A stretch of 64,000 nucleotides of DNA. Source: Moritella sp. 24. Its GTDB lineage: Bacteria > Pseudomonadota > Gammaproteobacteria > Enterobacterales > Moritellaceae. The stretch covers positions 1,187,505-1,251,504 of the forward strand of contig NZ_CP056123.1 of the NCBI RefSeq assembly GCF_018219155.1, written 5' to 3'. Shown here piece after piece: positions 8,855-17,931 of the stretch. Numbering within the stretch: position 1 is the stretch's first letter; every line of letters starts with the position of its first letter. The position numbers were made by a program, and so were the translations under genes. The notes beneath the pieces were generated by a model. That model had not been told where the DNA came from. It did no database searches and saw only the letters and a program-made list of their open reading frames with translations.

Positions 8855-9196
8855 TTGGAATTGTTTTTTTCTTTACTGCTATATGGCATGTTGACACTAC
8901 TTACGTGGATTGCGGCTAAATCGAGAAATGCGTTGTTTTGGAGTGATGCCTACGGCCCTATATTTATTGTTCTGTTTTGGATTATGGTGACTTACACTGG
9001 ATATGGTCAGCAGAGTTTAAGCCATATCATAGAAGTACCAATTGCTCTCGTATTAAATTTAATCGTGATTAACATAAGGGTCTTTATTGTCGATAAGATT
9101 TATTATGACCATCGAAAGAATTCACTCATCACGTTAGGTTTATCACTGTTCATTGTTTTTCTTCTACGTACTTTCATGCCATTTTTACCAGAGTAA
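8855..9196 (+). CDS. small membrane protein of unknown function
   Basis: A 113-residue, mostly hydrophobic protein with four likely membrane spans (about residues 1-18, 31-48, 57-76 and 90-108) and a short charged loop, DKIYYDHRKN. I do not recognise the family. The start is a TTG at 8855 preceded by GGAG at 8842-8845 with nine bases between. The upstream terminator and own ribosome-binding site suggest an independent unit. It is convergent with lldP and the two genes share a strong hairpin. Confidence 0.6.
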   Translation: MELFFSLLLYGMLTLLTWIAAKSRNALFWSDAYGPIFIVLFWIMVTYTGYGQQSLSHIIEVPIALVLNLIVINIRVFIVDKIYYDHRKNSLITLGLSLFIVFLLRTFMPFLPE

Positions 9197-9251
9197 TGTA
9201 AGCAGAGCTAATTTATGCTTAATAGTTACTTCATCATTTATGTTTCAAACA

Positions 9252-9283
9252 AAGAAACCAACAGCCGTCGCTGTTGGTTTCTT
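9252..9283. terminator. bidirectional terminator between the membrane-protein gene and lldP
   Basis: AAGAAACCAACAGC at 9252-9265 pairs perfectly with 9270-9283 around a CGTC loop, a 14-bp stem. On the minus strand it is followed by a T-rich stretch, so it mainly serves lldP, whose stop is 43 bp away. Confidence 0.88.
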
Positions 9284-9325
9284 ATTTCAAACGTTTCTCA
9301 AAGGGCATGAGCCCTAGGAAAATGG

Positions 9326-10933
9326 TTAGATTAACGTGCTCATTACCGCTGCAATTAGGCCGTAGATAATCATCGGAATAACAGTACGTTTAATGATATA
9401 ACCTTCTTTGTTCGAAATACCCAAGATAGTCGAAACAGCAATGATATTGTTAATACATACCATGTTACCCATCGCGCCACCAACAGATTGCAGTGCTAAG
9501 ATAGTCGTTTCTTGTAAACCAACCGTTGTTGCAATCGTTTGTTGAATACCACCAAATGTTAGGTTAGATACCGTCGCTGAACCCGAGAAGAATGCACCTA
9601 GGGCACCAAGGTAAGCGGAAGCAAACTGCCAGTTAGTACCCATCAAATCAGAGAACGCCATACCGATGATAAGGATAGGAGAGTTTTCACCGCCAGCCAT
9701 CATCAGTTTCACCATGATCAATGCACCAATGAGCGTGATGAATGGCATTTTGATACGGCTACCTGTTTCGCTAAATACTTGCTTAACCATGCTGCCTTTG
9801 ATTTTTAAAAGTGGGATAGAGATTAATACCACTAATAAGAAAGGTACAAGCGCAGGAACATAAAGTGCTTTATATGCCCATGCCACGTTTGTGCCAAAGA
9901 TATTACTCAGTTTGAAAATCAACGCCTGGCTAATACTAAAGTCGCCGAAGCTACCTAGTGATACCGAAAATGCTTCAGTTGCATCCGTTAGCATAGATTT
10001 AATACCAAGCTGCTTGATACGGGTTACGATTAAGATAACAATTAATAGCAGCGTTGGTGTCATGGCTTTAAAGATCTCACCACGGCTTACTGTCGCTAAT
10101 GTTACGTTCTTGTCATTATCATTCGCGGCTACTTTTCCAAGGCCAATGTTTAACTTAGCTAAGCCAACAGAGATAGTCAGACCAATTGCGCCACCAACTA
10201 ATGCTGGGAATTCATAGTTCCATTGTGCGAACAAGAAATATGGAATAGTACAAGACAGAGTACTCAGTAGAATGAATACGTAGTTACGGCGAATTTCAGT
10301 CCACGATGTCACAAAGCGTAATGCCAATACCGGAATAACAAAGGCTGCAAAGAAGTGAATCATCGCTGTTTGTTGACCAATTTCTAATAACTGGTTGTCT
10401 GTTAATCCCAAACCTGAGAAGCCAAACCACGTTGGCGTGCCAACCGCTCCAAATGATACGGGGACTGAGTTCATCACGAGCGCTAGCATCGCAACTTGTA
10501 GCGGTGGGAAGCCTAGGCCAACTAAGATAGGTGCTGCAATTGCTGCTGGTGTACCAAAGCCTGACGCGCCTTCAATCATAAAGGCAAAGGCCCAACCAAT
10601 GATCATTAACTGAGCAACTTTATTACGGCTGATGCCTTCTAACCAACGGCTGATCGTATTTTCAGCCCCCGATAGACACATCATGCGATTCATTAAAATT
10701 GCCCCGGCAATAATCGATATTGGGGTAATGGCTGACAAGCTACCTGCGACGACATTCGCCCAGATAAGTGTCAGGTCAGTTTGGAAGTAAAAGATCTGTA
10801 GTGCTGCCACAAACAACGCAGTCACAGGCAATGCAATGTACGAAGGTACACCATTTTTTTTAGTCATCATCCATATTAAGACGATAATTGGCATCATTGC
10901 CAAGATTAGGGATGTCATTGCTACCCACTCCAT
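9326..10933 (-). CDS. lldP: L-lactate permease (LctP family)
   Basis: A 535-residue inner-membrane symporter for lactate (and glycolate in relatives) with about 12-14 hydrophobic spans. Family hallmarks include the EGASGFGTPAAIAAPILVGLG stretch (near residues 120-140), MNSVPVSFGAVGTP and the C-terminal SGSATVSNLTFGG. The length is normal for the family. The gene points away from lldEFG across a 770-bp gap, while dld lies 6 kb further along on the same strand as lldP. The start could be the ATG at 10933, or the ATG five codons inside, which has a GGAG nine bases upstream. Confidence 0.93.
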   Translation of the reverse strand: MEWVAMTSLILAMMPIIVLIWMMTKKNGVPSYIALPVTALFVAALQIFYFQTDLTLIWANVVAGSLSAITPISIIAGAILMNRMMCLSGAENTISRWLEGISRNKVAQLMIIGWAFAFMIEGASGFGTPAAIAAPILVGLGFPPLQVAMLALVMNSVPVSFGAVGTPTWFGFSGLGLTDNQLLEIGQQTAMIHFFAAFVIPVLALRFVTSWTEIRRNYVFILLSTLSCTIPYFLFAQWNYEFPALVGGAIGLTISVGLAKLNIGLGKVAANDNDKNVTLATVSRGEIFKAMTPTLLLIVILIVTRIKQLGIKSMLTDATEAFSVSLGSFGDFSISQALIFKLSNIFGTNVAWAYKALYVPALVPFLLVVLISIPLLKIKGSMVKQVFSETGSRIKMPFITLIGALIMVKLMMAGGENSPILIIGMAFSDLMGTNWQFASAYLGALGAFFSGSATVSNLTFGGIQQTIATTVGLQETTILALQSVGGAMGNMVCINNIIAVSTILGISNKEGYIIKRTVIPMIIYGLIAAVMSTLI

Positions 10934-11704
10934 TTGTGCTCATGTATTTGGTTATCGCTATGTGCGGAGAACGATGCATGAGTCTATTTATAGTATTGTT
11001 TAAATGTATTGTTAATAAAGTACAAGTAAGTAAATACCTGTGTTATCGCTAATACCCGTATCGTGTGGGGAATGGATTGTAAGAGCTTAAGGTTTAAACT
11101 CCACACCTCCTTTGAGGTATGTAAATGTGAATATGGGTAATAAATGTGATGTAAATAACAGAGTGTAAAAAACTGCAAATTTACAAACCTATAAAAATCA
11201 ATGGTTTATAAAGTTGAATATAATGACCTATAAATGATTGTAGCGGTATTAGAAACAGTGATTGTCATAATGCACAGTAATAAAACAGCGCGTCACTATC
11301 GTAAAATGAAGTCATTGATTCGTTCTTATGATGCTAGAGATTTTCTTTGGTGAAATTCAACTACAAAAACTAAGGTTTTTTGTTAAATTAATCATATTTC
11401 GTTATTTTATTACGATACGCACCTTTCTATATCGTTAGCCTGCTGACTAATTACACTAAACCTAAAAATGATTCATTACCTTTAATGTCGAACTTCATTG
11501 TTTCCATATTTGAACCAATAGAAGGCGCTGACTTTTGTTTGCTTAAGTATAACTAACTGTTTTTTAATAAATACATTGTACCTGGTGAAATTTAAGATCA
11601 CATAAACACTGTTATTAATATATTTATTGGCTGTAATCACGTTCGTTTTTTGTCGTGCTTGCTTATATCATGCTGCAAAAAATAAGCTCGGTGAGCAAGG
11701 TGAG
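10934..11704. other. long divergent regulatory region between lldP and lldE
   Basis: This 770-bp stretch has no credible gene: the one 64-codon frame on the minus strand has no codon bias, no start context and no relatives that I recognise. It must hold the promoters of lldP (minus) and lldEFG (plus). It is A+T-rich and contains a CRP-like element at 11145-11160 and a repeated AAATGTGA motif (11124-11130 and 11143-11149). Confidence 0.6.
11145..11160. promoter_or_regulatory. CRP-like site upstream of lldP
   Basis: TGTGA-N6-TAACA, nine of ten matches to the TGTGA-N6-TCACA consensus half-sites. It lies about 210 bp upstream of the lldP start and 545 bp from lldE. The position suits catabolite control of lactate uptake, but a single degenerate site can occur by chance. 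Confidence 0.35.
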
Positions 11705-12496
11705 ATGATGAAAGTTAATTTTTTTGTAACCTGTCTATGTGATGTCGTTAAATCAAACGTCGCTAAAAAAACAGTGCTATTACTAGAGCAGTTAGGCTGC
11801 GAGGTATTATTCCCTAAAGAGCAAGGCTGCTGCGGTCAACCGTCATTGAATAGCGGGTATATCGAATCAAGCAAGCCAGCGATGAAATCATTAATACGTG
11901 CTTTTGAAGGTAATGAGTATCCAATCGTAACGCCAGCGGGTTCATGTGCTGCAGCGGTAAAAAAATACCCTGAGTATCTAGCGGATGAACCTGAATGGGC
12001 AGCGCGTGCACAAGCTGTATCTGACCGCTTATTTGAATTAACCCAGTTTATTGTTAATGAACTTAATATTGAAAATGTCGGTGCTAAACTGCCTGGACGC
12101 GGTGTTTATCACCCATCTTGCAGTCTTATTCGTAAATTAGGTGTGCGTGAGGAGCCGCTTAAATTATTGGGTAATGTAGAAGGGCTAGAGCTGGTTGGTA
12201 TTAAAAACCAAGAAACGTGCTGTGGTTTTGGCGGTACTTTCTCAATCAAAATGTCAGAGATCTCTGGTGAAATGGTAAAAGAGAAAGCAATGAATATTGA
12301 TGCGGTAACACCTGACTACTTAATTGGTGCTGACGTAAGTTGCCTAATGAACATTGCAGGGCGTTTGTCGCGTGAAGGTAAAACGGTAAAAGTATTACAT
12401 ATCGTTGATGTGTTAATGAGCAATATTGCAGATGACCTTAGTCAGTCAACTACTGCCCATCATAATGGCGATAACCTTGCCGTGGAGGTTAAATAA
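11705..12496 (+). CDS. lldE: L-lactate dehydrogenase complex subunit LldE (CCG-domain Fe-S protein)
   Basis: A 263-residue cytoplasmic subunit of the LldEFG (LutABC-type) L-lactate oxidation complex. Two cysteine-rich CCG domains are visible: [11 protein letters not shown] near residue 40 and CCGFGGTFS near 172, each preceded by its partner cysteines (CLCD and HPSC). The frame is open further upstream to a TTG at 11627. The family N-terminus (K-V-N-F-F-V-T-C) follows immediately after the ATG pair at 11705/11708, which is preceded by GCAAGGTGAG, so the start is placed there. It is the first gene of a tight three-gene operon. Confidence 0.92.
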   Translation: MMKVNFFVTCLCDVVKSNVAKKTVLLLEQLGCEVLFPKEQGCCGQPSLNSGYIESSKPAMKSLIRAFEGNEYPIVTPAGSCAAAVKKYPEYLADEPEWAARAQAVSDRLFELTQFIVNELNIENVGAKLPGRGVYHPSCSLIRKLGVREEPLKLLGNVEGLELVGIKNQETCCGFGGTFSIKMSEISGEMVKEKAMNIDAVTPDYLIGADVSCLMNIAGRLSREGKTVKVLHIVDVLMSNIADDLSQSTTAHHNGDNLAVEVK

Positions 12497-12497
12497 T

Positions 12498-13988
12498 ATG
12501 TCGATGAAAACCAGTGATGTGATCTTTAAGCAGCGTATTAAAGAACAAATGCAAGATGGCTTCATGCGTAAATCGGTGGCGAATGCCCAAGAGCGTATGT
12601 TTACTAATCGTCAATTAGCGGCAGACAAACTTGGTAACTGGGATGAATGGCGTGAAAACGGCATGGCGATCCGTAATCACGTGTTAGACAACCTTGATTA
12701 CTACTTACATCAATTAAGTGAAAACGTACAGAAGATCGGCGGCCATGTATTTTTTGCTGAGACAGCGCAAGACGCGACTGAGTATATTGAAAGCATTATC
12801 AAAGTAAAAAATGCTAAAAAAGTCGTTAAATCGAAATCGATGGTGACCGAAGAGATTGGGTTAAATGAAGTTATTCAGCGTAATAACTGTGAAGTCATTG
12901 AAACCGACCTAGGTGAATACATTCTACAAGTGGATGATTGTGATCCACCGTCACATATTGTTGTGCCTGCATTACATAAAAACCGCGAGCAGATCCGTGA
13001 TGTATTCGAAGACAAGATTGGCTATAAAGGCAGTTCTGATCCTGAAGAAATGACACGCTTTGTACGTGAACACATTCGTCATGACTTTATCGAGGCTGAC
13101 ATTGGCATCACTGGCTGTAACTTTGCAGTTGCGGAATCTGGCTCAATCAGCTTAGTGACGAATGAAGGTAACGCGCGATTAGCAACGTCATTACCAAAAA
13201 CGCACATTGCGGTAATGGGCATGGAACGTATTGTACCGACATTTGAAGAGTTGGATATTATGGTCAGCTTGTTATGCCGGAGTGCAGTTGGTTTACCATT
13301 AACCGGTTATGTGACCGCAATTACAGGCCCAAGAGAATCGAATGATATGGATGGCGCTGAAGAGTTCCATTTAGTGATCTTAGATAATGGGCGTTCAGAT
13401 ATTTTAGCGTCAGAATTTAAATCTATCTTACGCTGTATCCGCTGCGCAGCATGTGTAAATACGTGTCCTGCTTACCGTCATATTGGTGGTCAGTCTTATG
13501 GTTCTATCTACTCAGGACCTATCGGTGCAGTCTTGTCACCATTACTGGGTGGTTATGATGATTTCCAAGACTTACCGTATGCTTGCTCATTATGCCAAGG
13601 TTGTAATGATGTGTGTCCGGTTAAGATCCCACTGTCTGATTTAATCTTAAAACACCGTGAAAAAATGGTGATTAAGAAGATAACACCATTGAGTGAGCGA
13701 TTAACGGTATCGGCATTTAACTACCTAAACTCAAGTCCTAAGTTATGGAACTTGAGCATGAAAATTGGTGGTAAAGTTGCGCCTAAAGTGATTAAAGATG
13801 GCAAGCTACCAATTAATGTTGGTGCGATTGCAGAATGGACGGAAGCCCGTGATTTACCACAACCGGATGGTGAATCATTCCGTAGCTGGTTTGCTAACCG
13901 TGATGGCGCTACTGTTTCTGGCTCAGAACAAGCCGCTGTTACAGGTATAGTAAAAGTTAAATCGACTGCTAACAAGAGTGAGAAATAA
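12498..13988 (+). CDS. lldF: L-lactate dehydrogenase complex subunit LldF (Fe-S cluster protein)
   Basis: A 496-residue central subunit of the LldEFG complex. An N-terminal LUD-type domain ([13 protein letters not shown] and [15 protein letters not shown] motifs) is followed by two 4Fe-4S ferredoxin motifs: [12 protein letters not shown] near residue 313 and [12 protein letters not shown] near 364. The start ATG at 12498 lies one base after the lldE stop and is preceded by GTGGAGG, indicating coupled translation. An alternative frame upstream overlaps lldE and is not supported. The protein is about 20 residues longer than the usual LutB, with a Ser/Val/Lys-rich tail. Confidence 0.93.
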   Translation: MSMKTSDVIFKQRIKEQMQDGFMRKSVANAQERMFTNRQLAADKLGNWDEWRENGMAIRNHVLDNLDYYLHQLSENVQKIGGHVFFAETAQDATEYIESIIKVKNAKKVVKSKSMVTEEIGLNEVIQRNNCEVIETDLGEYILQVDDCDPPSHIVVPALHKNREQIRDVFEDKIGYKGSSDPEEMTRFVREHIRHDFIEADIGITGCNFAVAESGSISLVTNEGNARLATSLPKTHIAVMGMERIVPTFEELDIMVSLLCRSAVGLPLTGYVTAITGPRESNDMDGAEEFHLVILDNGRSDILASEFKSILRCIRCAACVNTCPAYRHIGGQSYGSIYSGPIGAVLSPLLGGYDDFQDLPYACSLCQGCNDVCPVKIPLSDLILKHREKMVIKKITPLSERLTVSAFNYLNSSPKLWNLSMKIGGKVAPKVIKDGKLPINVGAIAEWTEARDLPQPDGESFRSWFANRDGATVSGSEQAAVTGIVKVKSTANKSEK

Positions 13989-13990
13989 TC

Positions 13991-14704
13991 ATGCAAGGCA
14001 AGATATATAATCGCGATAGTTTTATGGGTTCACTCGCCGCTAAGTTAGGTCGTGAACTGAATACTCAAGGCGTAGTACGTCCATTATTACCGCATAGCCC
14101 GCATCATGATGTGATGGCTGAGCTTAGTCAGCAACAACTGGCAGATGTATTTTTAGAATACACCAAGACTAACTTAAATTCGTTGGGTGTTAGCTGTACG
14201 AAAGATGAGTTAAATGAAACATTAAGCAGTATTTGTAATGGTTTTGGCGCGGGTAAAGTTATTGTTTCTGGCGATATACGTTTAGCTGAACTGCAAGTTT
14301 CCAACAACTTAAAATTGCACTTTAACGATGTATATATGTGGGATGTTGACCAAGCAAATGACATTAACATTAAACACGCCGAGCAAGCGAAAGTGGGTAT
14401 TGTGTTTGCAGAGCAAGCATTAGCAGAGTCGGGCACTATGGTGTTACACAGTGCTGCGTCACATGGCCGTTCGGTGAGTTTATTACCAGAAACATCGGTA
14501 TTTCTGATCCCACAAAGCCAAATTGTGCCACGTATGACGCAAGCAGCTAAACAGTTGCACGATAAAGCTCAAGCGGGTGAACGTTTACCGTCTTGTGTTA
14601 ACTTTATTTCGGGCCCAAGTTCAACGGCAGATATTGAGTTAATTAAGGTTGTGGGTGTACATGGCCCTATTCATGCCGCCTATGTTGTGATTGCAGATAT
14701 GTAA
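13991..14704 (+). CDS. lldG: L-lactate dehydrogenase complex subunit LldG (LUD domain)
   Basis: A 237-residue LutC/YkgG-type LUD-domain subunit. The C-terminal half carries EQALAESGTMVLHS and the closing FISGPSSTADIELI segment, the conserved phosphate-loop-like signature of the LUD fold. It begins two bases after the lldF stop and completes the operon. A large imperfect hairpin follows 22 bp after the stop. Confidence 0.92.
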   Translation: MQGKIYNRDSFMGSLAAKLGRELNTQGVVRPLLPHSPHHDVMAELSQQQLADVFLEYTKTNLNSLGVSCTKDELNETLSSICNGFGAGKVIVSGDIRLAELQVSNNLKLHFNDVYMWDVDQANDINIKHAEQAKVGIVFAEQALAESGTMVLHSAASHGRSVSLLPETSVFLIPQSQIVPRMTQAAKQLHDKAQAGERLPSCVNFISGPSSTADIELIKVVGVHGPIHAAYVVIADM

Positions 14705-14726
14705 TGACTACATAAGCTAAACAGAG

Positions 14727-14793
14727 ACGAGGTCTGTTTTAATGTTAATGGCACTGTTAATCGCAGTGTCGGTTACATTGTTATAGACCTCGT
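14727..14793 (+). terminator. nested inverted repeat after lldG
   Basis: ACGAGGTCT at 14727-14735 pairs with AGACCTCGT at 14785-14793. Inside, CACTG at 14752-14756 pairs with CAGTG at 14764-14768. There is no clear T-run, so it may be a weak terminator or an mRNA 3'-end stabiliser between lldG and the following LysR gene. Confidence 0.45.
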
Positions 14794-14856
14794 TATCTGC
14801 AGTTGTTTACGTGTATAATTACCAAACCCCTTTCTTTTTAGTAAACCGAGAATTGC

Positions 14857-15759
14857 ATGCCGCAAATTGATGATTTAGTGTTATTTACCCAAGTAATAGA
14901 ACAAGGTTCGTTTAGTAAAGTTGCCGAGGCGAACAAGGTCACTAAGTCTGTGGTGAGTAAACGTATCAGCCGATTAGAAGAAGATTTAGGTGTGCAGTTA
15001 ATCTTCAGAACAACCCGTAAATTGACCTTAACCGAAGCCGGTGAAATGTTGTTTTATCGTGCTAAAGGCATTGCCCAAACCGCAAAAAATGCCTTTGATA
15101 CCGTGAGTAGTTATAGTGAAACGTTAGCTGGTCACATTAAAATGTCAGTACCCACTATCTCGGGTGAGTTATTATTAGCAAGGGCCGTGGCCGAGTTTTG
15201 TGAAAAACATCCAGGATTAACCGTCGATATGTCAATGAATAATGATTTCGTTGATTTAGTGGCGGATGGTTATGATTTGGTGATCCGAACAGGCCATTTA
15301 GAAGATTCAAGTTTGATTGCGCGTCATATCTTTAATTCTCGTTGGATGATATGCGCAAGCCCTGAGTATTTAGCACAACAAGGCGAACCGCAATTTCCTG
15401 AGCAGTTAGCCCCGTATAATTGCCTTGGTTATACCTGCCAAACCAGCGGTGCTTTTAATTGGTTATTCACACGTGATGATGCACCGTACAATGTCAAAGT
15501 ATCCGGTAATTTTAGTTCGAATAATGCAGTGGCGTTAAAGCAAGTCGCGATAGCAGGGAAGGGACTGGCCTATCTACCAAAATGTCTTATCTACAATGAA
15601 TTAAGTAACGGAAAGTTGGTGGAAGTGCTGTCACAGCAAACGGCGAAAGTAATTGGTATTTATGCTGTGTATCCGTATACCCGTAAACCAGCCAAAAAAG
15701 TACAGCTGCTGATTGAACATATACGTAGTAGTTATTTGGAAATGAAAGAGAACTTTTAA
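14857..15759 (+). CDS. LysR family transcriptional regulator (lactate-linked paralogue 2)
   Basis: A 300-residue regulator with an N-terminal helix-turn-helix (GSFSKVAEANKVTKSVVSKR, about residues 17-36) and a substrate-binding domain. It is very close to the LysR protein at 3710, including identical stretches VQLIFRTTRKLTLTEAG and similar C-termini. Their positions at the two ends of the lactate gene set suggest a duplicated regulator. A TATAAT box lies at 14814-14819, 38 bp before the start ATG. It lies downstream of lldG on the same strand, separated by a hairpin. Confidence 0.9.
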   Translation: MPQIDDLVLFTQVIEQGSFSKVAEANKVTKSVVSKRISRLEEDLGVQLIFRTTRKLTLTEAGEMLFYRAKGIAQTAKNAFDTVSSYSETLAGHIKMSVPTISGELLLARAVAEFCEKHPGLTVDMSMNNDFVDLVADGYDLVIRTGHLEDSSLIARHIFNSRWMICASPEYLAQQGEPQFPEQLAPYNCLGYTCQTSGAFNWLFTRDDAPYNVKVSGNFSSNNAVALKQVAIAGKGLAYLPKCLIYNELSNGKLVEVLSQQTAKVIGIYAVYPYTRKPAKKVQLLIEHIRSSYLEMKENF

Positions 15760-15841
15760 ATAGCAGGTATCGATCCATAACGCGTAATTTATATTATAGA
15801 CCGATGACCTAATCAAAATGGAGTAATAGAGCAGGTAGTGA

Positions 15842-16735
15842 CTACGCTAAATTATCCATATTGTTTTTTTTCTGTCTTCTTAGCATTCCCATGCTTAAAA
15901 CACCTAGCCCTAAGAACGCTACAGTTGTTGGTTCTGGCACATGTGTAATAATTTCTTCTACTTTCACATCAACAAAAGCATTGGTAAATGAAACCGCTCT
16001 ATTACCTCCGGCTCGAAGTTCTTTTAAATCCCATGCTGCACCACCAGTATTAAGTGCTAAATCAACGTAATCAGCAAGTGAATTAACAAACCCCCCATAT
16101 GCCGTTGCACCTAAACAGGTGGTAAATCCTCCGGAACCATCTGCTTTATAACCTTTTGTAGCGCTCATACCAAGTGCTTTAGTACCGTCACCACATTTAA
16201 AAGATACATCAATAACAGCGTTAAGTAATGCATTGTTGCGGGATAAATTTGCAATAACACTTGCTTGAGGAGTATTCCCATCGCTATCTTCATCGGTGAC
16301 TAAGATTAGATTTTTAACTGCACCAGCTGTGTATCCATAGTTATTTAAAGCATAGTTGATAGCTTGGAAACCATTCTCATGACTACCACTGGTATTTAAT
16401 GACCCCGCGGCTGCACCGAATTGACCTGCAGTGCCAAAGTCCCCGCCCCCGACAAGATGCTTATGTCCAGGTCTATGCCCACCATTGCCACCAAAGCCTG
16501 TTAAGCCATAGGTAGCACTAAACGCATCTACACCTGCTGCAGTTAATAACGCAGCATTCAAACTTGTAATCATACTTGGTAACCAAGCGTGCTCACCACC
16601 CATTGAACCGGATTCATCTACAACAGCGACGATATTCGTATTAATTGGGGTTGCCAGTGCTGGTGTTACCATCACGGCCATTGTCGATAATGTGACTGTT
16701 GATAATATGCTTTTAAATACTTTATTATGTTTCAT
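15842..16735 (-). CDS. secreted von Willebrand factor A protein with PEP-CTERM sorting signal
   Basis: A 297-residue exported protein. A Sec signal peptide (residues 1-28, ending PALA) precedes a von Willebrand A domain whose metal-ion-dependent adhesion site reads DESGSMG at about residue 39. The C-terminus has the PEP-CTERM tripartite signal: VPEP near 264, a hydrophobic span, then the basic cluster RRQKK. Such proteins are recognised by an exosortase and usually released to the surface or the exopolysaccharide matrix. Gly- and Asn-rich stretches fill the middle. No exosortase is encoded in the window. The gene is flanked by a convergent LysR gene and a divergent exporter and appears monocistronic. 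Confidence 0.88.
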   Translation of the reverse strand: MKHNKVFKSILSTVTLSTMAVMVTPALATPINTNIVAVVDESGSMGGEHAWLPSMITSLNAALLTAAGVDAFSATYGLTGFGGNGGHRPGHKHLVGGGDFGTAGQFGAAAGSLNTSGSHENGFQAINYALNNYGYTAGAVKNLILVTDEDSDGNTPQASVIANLSRNNALLNAVIDVSFKCGDGTKALGMSATKGYKADGSGGFTTCLGATAYGGFVNSLADYVDLALNTGGAAWDLKELRAGGNRAVSFTNAFVDVKVEEIITHVPEPTTVAFLGLGVLSMGMLRRQKKNNMDNLA

Positions 16736-17062
16736 TAGGTTTATCCTTGATACAATTTTATAAAGTTAACGTGAGTTTTTATTTACTAGCACTTAGCATC
16801 TTGCATCGCTTATGCCACCTTGTATTTTGTGTTTAAAATCAGAATAGTAGTTTTTATCGATAAGCTGTTTATGACGATGGTGTAAAAATCACCGACAGTT
16901 TTTTTGAGGTATTCAGTATCGTAGGTGATGGGGCTGATTAGCGTTAACCCTGTACTTCAACGTCATCTTGATATCATTAACTGCACTTTTAGCTAAATTT
17001 TAGGTGAAAATATTGCTTATTGTATTACAATCCAGTTCCTTTTTTTGTAATGCGAACCTTTC
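16736..17062. other. divergent intergenic region
   Basis: A 327-bp region between the PEP-CTERM gene (minus) and the LysE-type exporter (plus). It is A+T-rich with no ORF, strong hairpin or repeat that I can support. It presumably contains both promoters. Confidence 0.5.
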
Positions 17063-17707
17063 ATGATTGATTTCTCTATTTTACCCGTGTACTTAACTGC
17101 TGTTGTGGCGTTATTGCTGATCCCTGGCCCTGATATGCTATTAATTGCGAGCTCAAGCTTAAGTTATGGCCGCAAGGTGGGATTGTTTGCCAGTTTAGGT
17201 AATGCAACATCAGGCATTATTTTAACGTTATTAGCGGCAATGGGTGTGTCTGCGATGATCGCCATGAGCCCGATGGCGCTTAAAGCGCTGCACTTTTTGG
17301 GTGGTTTGTATTTATTAAAAATGGGTTGGGATTGTTTACGTACAAATTCGGTTGTTGCACCTGAAGTGGATCAAACAAGTAAAATGGCACGTTCACTGTA
17401 CCGCAAGGCCGTATTTAGTAATCTATTAAACCCAAAAGCCTTGTTGTTCTTTGTGTTGTTCTTGCCGCAGTTTGTATCATCAAATATTGAGACGTCATCG
17501 GGTGAACAAATGCTAGCCCTTGGTTTATTACTTAATGTATTAGGTTTGTTGTTTAACTTATTACTTGTGGTTACAGTGGGTACTTTAGGTAAATCATTAT
17601 TAACTAATGAACGTTTCCATATCTACCAACATAAGATCATGGGTTCTGTATTTGTATTACTTGGCGCGTGGTTGTTATTTTCGCAAGTACCTGCTGCAGT
17701 TGTTTAA
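17063..17707 (+). CDS. LysE/RhtB family amino-acid exporter
   Basis: A 214-residue inner-membrane protein with six predicted spans, the standard size and layout of LysE-type exporters. The N-terminal LLIPGPDMLLIASSSLSYGRK stretch contains the conserved P-G-P-D motif near residue 21 and is followed by G-x-x-x-A-x-L-G-N. NPKALLFF near residue 128 is the second family signature. The exported substrate (homoserine, threonine, leucine or others) cannot be told from sequence. Its ribosome-binding site is weak. Confidence 0.9.
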   Translation: MIDFSILPVYLTAVVALLLIPGPDMLLIASSSLSYGRKVGLFASLGNATSGIILTLLAAMGVSAMIAMSPMALKALHFLGGLYLLKMGWDCLRTNSVVAPEVDQTSKMARSLYRKAVFSNLLNPKALLFFVLFLPQFVSSNIETSSGEQMLALGLLLNVLGLLFNLLLVVTVGTLGKSLLTNERFHIYQHKIMGSVFVLLGAWLLFSQVPAAVV

Positions 17708-17841
17708 AGTCAGTTGATGATATAAAGGTCTACAGTAATATAAAGTAGGCTAACTTGATTGCATGGATGCAGTCAGTCCCAGTGTTAAATAAGCCCTAAT
17801 ATAAAATATCCTCCTTTTCGTTTCTTTTCCCAATCAGACTA

Positions 17842-17871
17842 CGTGATTTACATCACATTAGATGCTATACT
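17842..17871 (+). promoter_or_regulatory. extended -10 promoter with CRP-like operator for ybiT
   Basis: CGTGA-N6-TCACA at 17842-17857 matches nine of ten bases of the CRP consensus half-sites and is a near-perfect dyad. TGC-TATACT at 17863-17871 is an extended -10 element about 60 bp before the ybiT start. The dyad overlaps the -35 position, which would suit repression or close-range activation. Confidence 0.55.
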
Positions 17872-17931
17872 CCGCCAACTTAAAATTCAGTAATCTATAT
17901 TTAGTCCATTTTTTGGACAGGAGCGTTCCCT

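Noticed and set aside
10984-11178. 64-codon minus-strand frame in the lldP-lldE gap
   Set aside because: Poor start context, composition like the surrounding noncoding DNA, no recognisable motif. An AAAGGAGGTG inside it is not followed by a start codon.
11627-11704. Longer N-terminus for LldE from a TTG codon
   Set aside because: The extra 26 residues have no family counterpart, and the ATG pair at 11705 has a ribosome-binding site.
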